Below are positions 8,474-15,329 of a stretch of 64,000 bases of DNA, piece after piece (position 1 is the first letter of the stretch; the number at the start of each line of letters is the position of its first letter). The notes under the pieces are model-generated. The model saw only the letters and a list, made by a program, of their open reading frames with translations. It made no database searches and was not told the DNA's origin. Position numbers and translations under genes: made by a program. Location: positions 1 through 64,000 of the forward strand of contig CAYGJL010000001.1 of assembly GCA_964350145.1 (NCBI GenBank). Direction: 5' to 3'. Origin of the DNA: JACDCY01 sp964350145. GTDB taxonomy: Bacteria > Gemmatimonadota > Gemmatimonadetes > Gemmatimonadales > Gemmatimonadaceae.

Positions 8474-8503
8474 ATAGTAGCAAATCTGATAGCAAGCACG
8501 CAA
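8474..8503 (-). promoter_or_regulatory. Possible promoter of the minus-strand mazF-type operon
   Basis: On the minus strand, TTGCGT (8498-8503) and TACTAT (8474-8479) are separated by 18 nt, about 30 nt before the antitoxin TTG start. The match to a sigma-70-type promoter is good but unproven. The rest of the 8448-8595 gap separates this operon from the divergent vapBC pair. Confidence 0.4.
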
Positions 8504-8595
8504 TCACGGGAATGATAGTGCGACTGCGCTTGCCCGGGTGGGTATCGTGCGAGCCGTGGTTGACATGTTGATGCAGATGCCTGACATTTAGATGC

Positions 8596-8841
8596 ATGCG
8601 GACCACCATTCGTCTCGACGATACGCTCCTTCGCAGAGCCAAGGCCACGGCGGCGATGAGCGGCCGCACCTTGAACGATCTGATCGCGGCTGCCTTGCGC
8701 GCGAGCCTCACGGATGCAGCGACGACTTTGCCTGTACTGCCGACAGACGGCAGCGGCGGACTATTGCCGGGAGTCAATCTCGCTGACAACAGCGCCCTGC
8801 TGGACCTGATGGATGGTCTGGAACTGCCGGAGCCGCGGTAG
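8596..8841 (+). CDS. VapB-type antitoxin
   Basis: This encodes 81 aa. It opens with MRTTIRLDDTLLRRAKATAAMSGRTLNDLI, a classic ribbon-helix-helix antitoxin N-terminus. The C-terminus is flexible with acidic patches (NSALLDLMDGLELPEP) for toxin binding. The toxin gene begins 8 nt downstream. VapB neutralises the PIN-domain RNase and usually represses the operon. Confidence 0.85.
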   Translation: MRTTIRLDDTLLRRAKATAAMSGRTLNDLIAAALRASLTDAATTLPVLPTDGSGGLLPGVNLADNSALLDLMDGLELPEPR

Positions 8842-8849
8842 CGTCACGA

Positions 8850-9278
8850 GTGATCGTCATCCCCGACGTGAACGTTCTGGTAGCTGCGTTTCGCGTTGAC
8901 GCGGCCGCTCACGTCGCCTGCCGCGAGTGGCTGGAGGAGCGGCTCGTATCCCGGGACGCGGTTGGCTTGCCCTCGATTATCCTGAGCGGCTTCCTACGCG
9001 TCGTCACTCACCCGCGCATATTCGCGCGGCCGAGCCGGATCGAAAAAGCACTGGAGTTCACGGCCGGGTTGCTGGCCTCTGCTGGTGTCGTGGCGCTGTC
9101 GCCGGGCCAGCGCCACTGGGAGATATTCACCGGTCTCTGCCGATCTACGCAGGCGCGGGGCAACCATGTTGCCGACGCTTATTTGGCAGCGATCGCCATA
9201 GACGGTGGCGCGGAGTTCGTGACCGGTGACCGGGACTTCGCGCGCTTTCCTGGTCTGCGCTGGCGGCAAATCACCTAG
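8850..9278 (+). CDS. VapC-type PIN-domain ribonuclease toxin
   Basis: This encodes 142 aa from GTG 8850. The PIN-domain acidic residues are visible: PDVNVLVAAF (Asp at residue 6), the central Glu region, NHVADAYLAAIAI and FVTGDRDFARFPGL. These form the Mg2+ site for cleaving RNA. The last motif resembles the TA-associated VapC subgroup with a DRDF..F.GL signature (TIGR00028-like). It forms an operon with the preceding vapB-type gene. Confidence 0.88.
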   Translation: MIVIPDVNVLVAAFRVDAAAHVACREWLEERLVSRDAVGLPSIILSGFLRVVTHPRIFARPSRIEKALEFTAGLLASAGVVALSPGQRHWEIFTGLCRSTQARGNHVADAYLAAIAIDGGAEFVTGDRDFARFPGLRWRQIT

Positions 9279-9316
9279 CGTCTTCGCCTTAGCAGCTCGG
9301 CAAGCCAAAACGTGTT

Positions 9317-9483
9317 GACGGCGTCGCCATCGCGAGCGGCTTCGCGGTCAGCAGCACGCTCGGCATTCTCATGTTCTTCGCCATCCTGCTGCACAAGATT
9401 CCGGAAGGCGTGGCGATCTCGAGCCTGTTCCTCGCGGCGGGTGCGGGATCTACCTGCTGGCGCGGCAGATGCTGCCGGGGTGA
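9317..9483 (+). pseudogene. Truncated duplicate of the ZIP transporter gene
   Basis: Positions 9317-9447 match 7330-7460 of the ZIP gene with only about four mismatches in 131 nt, covering DGVAIASGF to the start of the Ala/Gly loop. The sequence then jumps to the very 3' end of the gene (equivalent to 7659-7704), joined at the 10-bp direct repeat CGGGTGCGGG that occurs twice in the parent (7451-7460 and 7659-7668). The junction shifts the frame. No 5' end is present. The rest of 9279-9628 shows no gene I can support. Confidence 0.9.
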
Positions 9484-9628
9484 AGCCGCCCTGGTTTTGG
9501 CCCTCGTTCCGCGTGTTTCGCGTCGTGTTTCTCTCCGCACTCCTCGATTAATCGCCGATCCGCGATTGTAGTTGGTCCTGAGGCCGCAAAGGTCCTCGTC
9601 CCGCAATCGCAGGCGAACATCGCCGGAA

Positions 9629-9677
9629 TTGACAAACTGGTGGCAGTTGGGACTATGGTATGACAGATTGTCATACC
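9629..9677 (+). promoter_or_regulatory. Promoter and operator of the second MazF-type pair
   Basis: A consensus TTGACA (9629-9634) is followed 19 nt later by TATGGT (9654-9659). The -10 region overlaps a perfect inverted repeat, GGTATGACA-GAT-TGTCATACC (9657-9677), which ends 11 nt before the antitoxin ATG. This is the layout expected for autorepression by an antitoxin-toxin complex. Confidence 0.75.
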
Positions 9678-9688
9678 GGAGATCGCCC

Positions 9689-9931
9689 ATGCCCAAGACG
9701 AAGGTCGCCGTGACCCTGGACTCCCGCCTGCTGCGCGAGGTGGATGAGCTGGTCGACCAGGACCGATTCCCGAACAGGAGTCAGCTGGTGGAGGCCGCGG
9801 TGGTGGAGAAGCTTGCCCGAATTCGCGGAACCCGGCTGGCGATCGAATGCGCAAAGCTCGATCGCGAGGAAGAGGTAATGCTCGCGGAAGAGGGCCTTTC
9901 CAACGACAGTGACGCATGGCCCGAGTACTAA
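9689..9931 (+). CDS. Ribbon-helix-helix antitoxin of the second MazF-type pair
   Basis: This encodes 80 aa. It starts MPKTKVAVTLDSRLLREVDELV, a CopG/MazE-like ribbon-helix-helix, followed by NRSQLVEAAVVEKL and an acidic tail (LDREEEVMLAEEGLSND). I chose ATG 9689 because a GGAG ribosome site precedes it and the operator palindrome lies immediately upstream; the upstream extension of the frame has no similarity. It overlaps the toxin gene by 16 nt. Confidence 0.82.
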   Translation: MPKTKVAVTLDSRLLREVDELVDQDRFPNRSQLVEAAVVEKLARIRGTRLAIECAKLDREEEVMLAEEGLSNDSDAWPEY

Positions 9932-10251
9932 GGGGGGATATCCGCTGGGCCGAGCTCGGCTCCACGCGTGGGGCTGAGCAGACCGGACGAAGACCGGTGC
10001 TAGTGCTCAGTAACGATGTCTTTAATGCCCGATCCGGAACCGTGATCGCGGTAGCTCTGACGAGTCAGGAGCCGCGCGCGGGATTTCCACTCACTCTCGA
10101 GAGCGCGGCGCCGGGGCTCCCCAAGCGATCCTGGATCAAGATCAGTCAGATTAGAACGCTGGCGGCCGAGCGGATCGGCGCACGACTTGGCCGTTCCGCG
10201 GAGGAGGAGTTGGCGCGAGTAATCGAAGGGCTGAACGAAATAATCAGCTGA
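9916..10251 (+). CDS. MazF-type endoribonuclease toxin (second copy)
   Basis: This encodes 111 aa, the usual MazF length. Family motifs are RGDIRWAELG at the N-terminus, GRRPVLVLSND around residues 24-34, VIAVALTSQ, and SWIKISQIRTLAAERIG, which corresponds to the conserved S.....QI.T.... segment. The toxin is predicted to cleave mRNA in a sequence-specific way. It is only distantly similar to the minus-strand MazF-like toxin at 7712-8116, so it was not produced by local duplication. Confidence 0.9.
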   Translation: MARVLRGDIRWAELGSTRGAEQTGRRPVLVLSNDVFNARSGTVIAVALTSQEPRAGFPLTLESAAPGLPKRSWIKISQIRTLAAERIGARLGRSAEEELARVIEGLNEIIS

Positions 10252-10263
10252 GCGAGCTCGCCT

Positions 10264-11022
10264 TCAACCGCATGCATCGAGCGCAGCCCGCTGCTGCTCC
10301 GCGATGTCGCGCATGGTTTTCAGCTCGAGCACTTCGGTCAGGTCCCGCGGCCGTCCCGCGGCCTGCTTGGACTTTATCAGCGCGTCCAGCGACAGCACGT
10401 TGACGGCGAAGTCGGCGATCGGAACCGGTTCCATCAGCGCCATACCGTCCGAGTAAGCGCCAATCCCCGCCACACGCTGGAACACGTCGAGCTTGCCATG
10501 CTCGGTTTGCAGCGTGAGAACCTCGATCGACTTGATGGTCCGGGCATCGAGCGTGAACGGCAGCCCTGGTTCCGCACCGCGGAGGTACGACCGCCACCGC
10601 GTCAGCAATCCGGCGAGCAGTTCGAGGTTGTCGGGCGCGGTATCGTATAGCACGTCCAGGTCTTTCGTGAGCCGGGAAGACCCGTGCAGTTGGGCCGCGA
10701 CTCCGCCTATCACCATGAATCGCACGCGATGGCTGGCGAGCTGGCCCAGCATCGTAACGGCTTCCGGTGCGATTCTTCGGTCAGCACTATCGCGCGCCTC
10801 GCGAACGTAACCGGCTCCCGGATGAAGTTCGCGTGGCTGCGGCGGACGCCGACGATAGGTTAGGGCCTCCGCGACACAGGTCTTCAGCAGTCCGATGTCA
10901 TAGCCGTATTCCCGCGCCGCCACGATCGCAGGGGTATCCACGAGGCGATAGCTTGTGACTATTGCTTTGATCCGCTCGAACTCGTCGAGAGGCGGTGTGG
11001 CTGTGGACCGGTCGTCGCCCAT
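10264..11022 (-). CDS. Nucleotidyltransferase-fold protein (possible antitoxin or AbiE-like component)
   Basis: This encodes 252 aa from ATG 11022; the frame stays open further upstream but without family support. The core VIGGVAAQLHGSSRLTKDLDVLYD (split here into two motifs, GGVAAQLHG and TKDLDVLYD) is typical of Pol-beta-like nucleotidyltransferases, with DLD giving metal-binding aspartates. A ~90-residue helical N-terminal region of unknown role precedes it. The C-terminus has ALIKSKQAAGRPRDL, common in AbiEii/toxin-like nucleotidyltransferases. It converges with mazF (12-nt gap). Without a clear partner, the toxin or antitoxin role is uncertain. Confidence 0.7.
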   Translation of the reverse strand: MGDDRSTATPPLDEFERIKAIVTSYRLVDTPAIVAAREYGYDIGLLKTCVAEALTYRRRPPQPRELHPGAGYVREARDSADRRIAPEAVTMLGQLASHRVRFMVIGGVAAQLHGSSRLTKDLDVLYDTAPDNLELLAGLLTRWRSYLRGAEPGLPFTLDARTIKSIEVLTLQTEHGKLDVFQRVAGIGAYSDGMALMEPVPIADFAVNVLSLDALIKSKQAAGRPRDLTEVLELKTMRDIAEQQRAALDACG

Positions 11023-11056
11023 GATTGCCTCGCCCGTATGACCGAAGTATACCCGT

Positions 11057-11299
11057 CTAGAGCTCGTCCCCGCTGATCGGATCTTCGTCGCGGGCGCGGA
11101 CCTTCCGGAGTACGCGATCATACTTGCGCCGATTCCCACGGGCGGCTCGCTGGGCGAGATACTCGCCTGCCAGCAGCGCCGACATCTTCTCTGCGAGTGC
11201 CGTGGCGACGAGCTGATTGATCGAGATATCCTCCCGTACCGCGAGATCTCGCGCCTTTTTATGCAGCGACTCCGGAAGGCGAAGGCTGATCGTGCTCAT
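11057..11299 (-). CDS. HicB/RHH-type antitoxin of a PIN-toxin pair
   Basis: This encodes 80 aa. The N-terminal MSTISLRLPESLHKKARDLA and SINQLVATALAEKM are the ribbon-helix-helix start of HicB-like antitoxins; the C-terminus is basic then acidic. The ATG at 11299 overlaps the toxin stop by 4 nt, so the antitoxin is the second gene. The order is reversed compared with vapBC. Confidence 0.8.
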   Translation of the reverse strand: MSTISLRLPESLHKKARDLAVREDISINQLVATALAEKMSALLAGEYLAQRAARGNRRKYDRVLRKVRARDEDPISGDEL

Positions 11300-11730
11300 T
11301 TGCGTACTCCAAGGAGATTGTGGCGAACGAGGAACCGCTTTGGATCGATCGCTTCGACGCCGAACTCTTGTACCCCGGCGAAGTCGCGGAGGTTGTGTGT
11401 GATGATAAAATCCGCCTCTGCCTCGACGGCAAGTTCCAGAACCAGGTCGTTCTTGGGATCTCTGAGGAACGGCCGCCACAGGAAGTAAATCTCGCGGTGC
11501 TTCGAAGCGCTGCAGATGTAATCCAATACGTGGTCTATCTCGGCATGCGTCAGGCCAATTTCGCGTGCCTGCTTCCTGGCTGAGGCTTCATACTCCAACA
11601 CCAGCGGCACTGAGACGTTTACCGTAAACGCACCCGTGCCGATTCGGTCGAGGAGCAGAAACGAGGCCCCGCGCGCCGACCGAAGCCCGGCAATTATGAC
11701 ATTTGTGTCGATGACGACCGACGCGGCCAT
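11296..11730 (-). CDS. PIN-domain toxin of the COG1569 type
   Basis: This encodes 144 aa. PIN active-site acids are seen in VVIDTNVIIAGLRS (residues 5-18), in the central DPKNDLVLELAVEAEADFIITHNLRDF stretch (split as DPKNDLVLELA and IITHNLRDF), and in the C-terminal EFGVEAIDPKRFL. The order toxin-then-antitoxin with a 4-nt overlap is normal for this subgroup. A perfect palindrome overlaps the predicted -10 region upstream. Confidence 0.85.
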   Translation of the reverse strand: MAASVVIDTNVIIAGLRSARGASFLLLDRIGTGAFTVNVSVPLVLEYEASARKQAREIGLTHAEIDHVLDYICSASKHREIYFLWRPFLRDPKNDLVLELAVEAEADFIITHNLRDFAGVQEFGVEAIDPKRFLVRHNLLGVRK

Positions 11731-11732
11731 CT

Positions 11733-11764
11733 GGTATCATATGTGATACCGTGCAGCTCCGCAA
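11733..11764 (-). promoter_or_regulatory. Promoter with overlapping operator for the PIN/HicB-type pair
   Basis: On the minus strand TTGCGG (11759-11764) and TATGAT (11736-11741) are 17 nt apart. The -10 lies inside a perfect inverted repeat GGTATCA-TATG-TGATACC (11733-11750). The toxin ATG follows at 11730, leaving almost no leader, so initiation may be near-leaderless. Confidence 0.65.
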
Positions 11765-11819
11765 GACGAGTCTGGAGCAGATGCCGTTAGCTTGCCTACT
11801 CACGAAGCTCTGAGAATTC

Positions 11820-13289
11820 TTGCCCAAGATGCCCAAGAAACACCGGCGCGGATCGGCGAATACAGCTGACAAGGAACAGTCGCTCTTCAAGCCGCCCGCC
11901 TCGGCCCAGCCGCTCGCCGCGCGCATGCGCCCGCGCACGCTCGACGAATTCGTTGGGCAGCAGCACCTGCTCGCGCCCGGCAAGCCGCTGCGCCAGGCGA
12001 TCGAGACGGGGACTGTCGGCTCGCTGGTCTTTTGGGGTCCTCCCGGCACCGGCAAGACCACCCTCGGCCGATTGATAGCGGAATACACCGACCGCGAGTT
12101 CGTCCCATTCTCCGCCGTGACCGAAGGCGTCGGACGCGTGCGTGAGGTCGTGGCGGAGGCGGCGGAACGTCTCGAGCTGGGACGCGGAACGATTCTGTTC
12201 GTGGACGAGATCCACCGCTTTAACCGCGCGCAACAGGACGCCTTCCTCCCGCATGTCGAAGCCGGCACCATCACCCTCGTCGGCGCCACCACCGAGAATC
12301 CTTCATTCGAAATCAACAGCGCGCTGCTCTCGCGCATGCGCGTGTTCGTCCTCGAGCCTTTGAGTCAGGATGCGTTGCGGCAAATTGTGCAGTTTGCACT
12401 GGATGACAATGAGCGCGGCCTTGGATCGCTCCAGCTCGCCATAGACGACCCCGCGCTCGACCTGCTGGTGTCCGAAGCCGACGGCGACGCTCGCCGCGCG
12501 CTAACCGCTTTGGAAGCAGCAGCCCTGCACTTAGGCGATGCTGACGCGGCGGACGGTGCGGGGGTCCCCGGCGGGTCGCGTGTTAGCGGGCGAAGCCCGC
12601 GTAGCGACCCAAGGGGATCCCCGACCGTCCGCCGCCACGCAATCGACGTGAGCGTCGTTCGAGATGCCCTTCAAAAACGCTTCGCACATCACGACAAATC
12701 AGGCGAATGGCATTTCAACATGCTGTCGGCGCTGCACAAGTCGCTGCGGGGGAGCGATCCACAAGGAGCGCTGTATTGGATGGCGCGGCTGATCGAGGGC
12801 GGGGAAGATCCGATGGTGATCTTTCGGCGATCGCTCGCGATGGCCGCCGAGGACATCGGCGTCGCCGACCCGAACGCGCTGCAAGTGGCCGTCGCCGCGC
12901 GGCAAGCGTATCACGTGCTCGGCCCGCCCGAAGGATACCTGCCGCTGGCCGAGATGATCGTCTATCTCGCGACCGCGCCGAAATCGAACTCGGCCTACGT
13001 CGCTCTCGGCGCGGCAATGGACGCTGCCCGGGAAACGCCCGCGGAGCCCGTGCCACTGCACATCCGCAACGCCCCCACCAAGCTCATGAAAGACCTCGGC
13101 TACCACGAGGGGTATCAGTACGCGCACTCCGATCCGGCGGCGTACACCCCGCAGGAGTATCTGCCCGAGAAGCTTCGCGGGGCGGAGTTCTACAAGCCTG
13201 GGCCGTTCGGGTTCGAGAAGGAGATCGCCAAGCGACTCGCGTGGTGGGCCGGGTTGCGGGACAGGGCGGAGCCGGAAAAAACCGATTGA
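11820..13289 (+). CDS. rarA: Replication-associated recombination protein A (AAA+ ATPase)
   Basis: This encodes 489 aa (RarA/MgsA, relative of clamp-loader subunits) and acts at stalled replication forks. Walker A GPPGTGKTT is near residue 71, Walker B ILFVDEIHRFN near 125, sensor motif GATTENPSF near 155, and RFAHHDKSGEWHFNMLSALHKS-type family signatures in the C-terminal tetramerisation region (HYDKSG.-.HYN in relatives). It starts at TTG 11820, or ATG 11829 in the same frame. Residues ~240-273 are extra compared with the family and coincide with a palindromic repeat (12546-12636). Confidence 0.93.
   Translation: MPKMPKKHRRGSANTADKEQSLFKPPASAQPLAARMRPRTLDEFVGQQHLLAPGKPLRQAIETGTVGSLVFWGPPGTGKTTLGRLIAEYTDREFVPFSAVTEGVGRVREVVAEAAERLELGRGTILFVDEIHRFNRAQQDAFLPHVEAGTITLVGATTENPSFEINSALLSRMRVFVLEPLSQDALRQIVQFALDDNERGLGSLQLAIDDPALDLLVSEADGDARRALTALEAAALHLGDADAADGAGVPGGSRVSGRSPRSDPRGSPTVRRHAIDVSVVRDALQKRFAHHDKSGEWHFNMLSALHKSLRGSDPQGALYWMARLIEGGEDPMVIFRRSLAMAAEDIGVADPNALQVAVAARQAYHVLGPPEGYLPLAEMIVYLATAPKSNSAYVALGAAMDAARETPAEPVPLHIRNAPTKLMKDLGYHEGYQYAHSDPAAYTPQEYLPEKLRGAEFYKPGPFGFEKEIAKRLAWWAGLRDRAEPEKTD
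12546..12636. repeat. Palindromic element inserted in frame within rarA
   Basis: Arms of about 30 bp (left from 12546, right to 12636) pair around the loop GTGTTAGCGGGCGAAGCCCGCGTA, which itself contains a small hairpin. The GGGGTCCCCG/GGGGATCCC cores and the GTGTTAGCG loop match the intergenic element at 6303-6382. Length and phase keep the rarA frame open, adding roughly 30 Gly/Ser/Arg-rich residues. Confidence 0.8.
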
Positions 13290-14220
13290 TGCCGGCGGCG
13301 CGGTACCGCATAGTTACATCGTGGGCTTCCTCAGGAGGCTCGCATGCCGGTCACCGCCAAACTTTCCCGCAAGTTCTACGACCGCCTTGGCGACGACATC
13401 GCCAACGAGCTCGTGGATTGGTTCAACGCCGTGGATGACACTTACCGAACGCAGCTCCACGAACTGAACGAGCTCAACTGGAACCGTTTCCAGGCGGCCA
13501 TGGACGCGCGGTTCGCAGTGTTCGAGCTGAAGATGGAACAAGGCTTCGCGGCGCTTGCAGAGGCTTTCGACGCGAAGCTTGACCAGCGGTTTGGTGCAGT
13601 GGACGCGCGCTTCACGGCGATGGACGCGCGTTTCACGGCGATGGATGACCGTTTCGCCGCGTCCGATCTCAAGCTGGAGCAACGCTTGGCCGCGATGCAG
13701 GCGCAATCGGCGCAATTCGAGGTAAGAGTGGAGCGGCGCCTCGGAGACCAGACCAAGTGGCTGGTCGGTATCTGGCTGGGGACAGTCGTTCCCATTGCAG
13801 GGATGATCCTCGGCCTGTTCAATTCGCTCCAGTAGACGGAGATTCGCCGCAGCGGCGCCTCGTAGCCGGCAGAGCCGCTAACCGGCACGCACCAACTGAT
13901 AGCCCGGTGACTGGGCGCGTGCTCCAGTGCCTGGCATGCGCGGCGGACTGCGTTTGTCGGACGATTTCGGTGCAGTGAAAAACGTATTGATGCTGGCGGC
14001 GCGGCACCGCATAGTTACATCGCGGGCTTCCTCAGGAGGCTCGCATGCCGGTCACCGCCAAACTTTCCCGCAAGTTCTACGACCGCCTTGGCGACGACAT
14101 CGCCAACGAGCTCGTGGATTGGTTCAACGCCGTGGATGACACTTACCGAACGCAGCTCAGGGAACTGAACGAGCTCAACTGGAACCGCTTCCAAGCGGCG
14201 ATGGACGCGCGCTTCGCCGA
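13285..14220 (+). repeat. Tandem direct duplication (about 235 bp shared, 701-bp offset)
   Basis: Positions 13285-13519 and 13986-14220 are nearly identical, including the 59 nt upstream of each start codon (leader with CAGGAGG ribosome site) and the first ~55 codons. The 3' ends encoding the membrane anchor are also similar. Middle parts have diverged by gain or loss of coiled-coil repeats. The 209 bp between the two genes hold no gene I can support. Confidence 0.9.
13344..13835 (+). CDS. Coiled-coil protein with C-terminal membrane anchor, copy 1
   Basis: This encodes 163 aa. The N-terminal ~50 residues (KLSRKFYDRLGDDIANELVDWFN...) precede a long coiled coil built of repeated DARF.AMD / DLKLEQRLAA units (residues ~53-130). 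A single C-terminal transmembrane segment (WLVGIWLGTVVPIAGMILGLF, split around residue 150) follows. The design resembles DUF1640/CCDC90-like tail-anchored coiled coils. Function is unknown. A paralogue lies immediately downstream. An AGGAGG-type site precedes ATG 13344. Confidence 0.75.
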   Translation: MPVTAKLSRKFYDRLGDDIANELVDWFNAVDDTYRTQLHELNELNWNRFQAAMDARFAVFELKMEQGFAALAEAFDAKLDQRFGAVDARFTAMDARFTAMDDRFAASDLKLEQRLAAMQAQSAQFEVRVERRLGDQTKWLVGIWLGTVVPIAGMILGLFNSLQ

Positions 14221-14449
14221 GTCTGATTTGAAGATGGAACGGAGGTTTGCTGCGGCCGATCTGAAGATGGAGCAGCGGGTCGCGGCATTGGAGGTGAAGA
14301 TGGACCAGCGCTTCGCGGCCGTAGATCTGCGGCTCGCATCGGTGGAGGCGCGCTTTACGGACCAGGCTAAGTGGTTCATTGGGGTCTGGCTGGGGACAGT
14401 CATTCCAATTGCAGGGATGATCCTGGGCCTGTTCAACTCAATCCGGTAA
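14045..14449 (+). CDS. Coiled-coil protein with C-terminal membrane anchor, copy 2
   Basis: This encodes 134 aa and is a paralogue of the preceding gene. The first ~50 residues are nearly identical, the coiled coil is shorter and has different repeats (ESDLKMERRFAAADLKMEQR), and the tail anchor is conserved (GVWLGTVIPIAGMILGLF). The identical leader suggests co-expression or alternative partners in one oligomer. Function is unknown. Confidence 0.75.
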   Translation: MPVTAKLSRKFYDRLGDDIANELVDWFNAVDDTYRTQLRELNELNWNRFQAAMDARFAESDLKMERRFAAADLKMEQRVAALEVKMDQRFAAVDLRLASVEARFTDQAKWFIGVWLGTVIPIAGMILGLFNSIR

Positions 14450-14533
14450 GTCGAGGCCTAGGAGGTGCCCGCCATTTGCCGCTGGGCGGGCTGATATCAG
14501 GTTCTTCACGGATTACCGGGAGGACACTGCTCA

Positions 14534-14813
14534 CTGCGACTGAGGACAGCTGAGCGCTACCAGCGGGTAGCCGCCAGCTTCCGGATAGAGACCACCTAGA
14601 ACTGCCAAGCGGGGAGCTGCCAGCAGATAGCTACCAACTTCGGGCGGCAGCTGATGTTGACAGGGCGCTTTCAGGCTCCCAGCTGGTAGACGCTTCTCGC
14701 TGGCGGCTCCCCGCTTGGCGGTTCTATGTGGTCGTCAGCGCGAGGCTGTCAGCTTGTCGCTGGCAGCTCTCGGCTTGGCAGTTGTCTGTTGAAGTGTTTG
14801 ACGTGGCCAATAG
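14534..14813 (+). repeat. Approximately 280-bp structured repeat, copy A
   Basis: This stretch recurs in reverse orientation at 18127-18408 with only scattered differences. Internally it is an imperfect palindrome: ACCACCTAGAACTGCCAAGC with following bases (from ~14570) pairs with the segment ending GGCGGTTCTATGTGGT (~14733). It contains no plausible gene. It occupies most of the 14450-14916 gap, whose remaining ends are a short unremarkable spacer and the marR promoter. Confidence 0.88.
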
Positions 14814-14852
14814 TCACTCCCCTAGGCCACCCCTGCCTGGACCCCTTCACTA

Positions 14853-14894
14853 TTGCGTCGCTGGCGATCGGGTCGTAATGTTCAACTGTTGAAC
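14853..14894 (+). promoter_or_regulatory. Promoter and MarR-type operator upstream of EPS regulator 1
   Basis: TTGCGT (14853-14858) and TAATGT (14876-14881) are spaced by 17 nt. The -10 runs into a palindrome GTTCAA-CTG-TTGAAC (14880-14894), 22 nt before the ATG. The same palindrome with a different centre precedes the second EPS MarR gene at 22326-22340, so it is very probably the operator recognised by these paralogues. Confidence 0.75.
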
Positions 14895-14916
14895 GCTTCC
14901 TGAACCATCGTCGCCC

Positions 14917-15255
14917 ATGCCCGTACCCGACTCCTCGCTGCTGAAAACGCTCCGCGCGCTCGACGGAAGCCCTGAGCTGACGCAGCGGGAGCTGGCGCGC
15001 GAGCTGGGCGTGAGCCTGGGGAAGGCGAATTACTGCCTGCGTGCGCTGTTGGCCAAGGGCCTGCTGAAGGCGCACAACTTTCGCAACAGCACCAACAAGC
15101 GCGGGTACGCATACCTGCTGACGCCTGAGGGAGTGGCTGAGAAGGCGAGCCTGACGCGGCGGTTTCTGGCGCTCAAGCGCAAGGAATACGACGCGCTCCG
15201 GCTCGAGATCGAGCAACTGCAGTCGGAAAGCGACACCGCGGCAAGAGCAGGGTAG
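14917..15255 (+). CDS. MarR-family EPS-associated transcriptional regulator 1
   Basis: This encodes 112 aa. The winged HTH segment LTQRELARELGVSLGKANYCL (residues ~19-39, slightly shortened here by split at GVSLG) and the C-terminal KEYDALRLEIEQL match the EPS-associated MarR family (TIGR04176), found near capsule and exopolysaccharide loci. The gene is followed by a NusG-like antiterminator, the same pairing as in other EPS loci. It is a paralogue of 22371-22697. The upstream GTTCAA-N3-TTGAAC palindrome suggests autorepression. Confidence 0.88.
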   Translation: MPVPDSSLLKTLRALDGSPELTQRELARELGVSLGKANYCLRALLAKGLLKAHNFRNSTNKRGYAYLLTPEGVAEKASLTRRFLALKRKEYDALRLEIEQLQSESDTAARAG

Positions 15256-15301
15256 GGAGAGATTTCAGTGGTCTTCTTGCAATTTCTCCGGTCTTTCGCG
15301 C

Positions 15302-15318
15302 ATGTGACTGACCGTGCA
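15302..15318 (+). promoter_or_regulatory. 17-bp conserved element before the NusG-like gene
   Basis: ATGTGACTGACCGTGCA occurs here, 11 nt before the ATG of the NusG-like gene, and again at 22768-22784 after the second marR gene. It lies in the leader and contains no clear -10/-35. It may be a leader sequence retained by duplication, or a pause/recruitment site for the antiterminator; the sequence alone cannot decide. Confidence 0.5.
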
Positions 15319-15329
15319 CTCGGACGCTC

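Noticed and set aside
13836..14044. Possible tRNA or small RNA gene between the duplicated coiled-coil genes
   Set aside because: No cloverleaf with a TTC-type T-loop or a strong terminator could be drawn from the sequence.
14534..14813. CRISPR-like array suggested by recurring GCCAGC/AGCTGGC blocks
   Set aside because: The blocks are irregular, palindromic and unevenly spaced, with no constant repeat-spacer periodicity and no cas genes.
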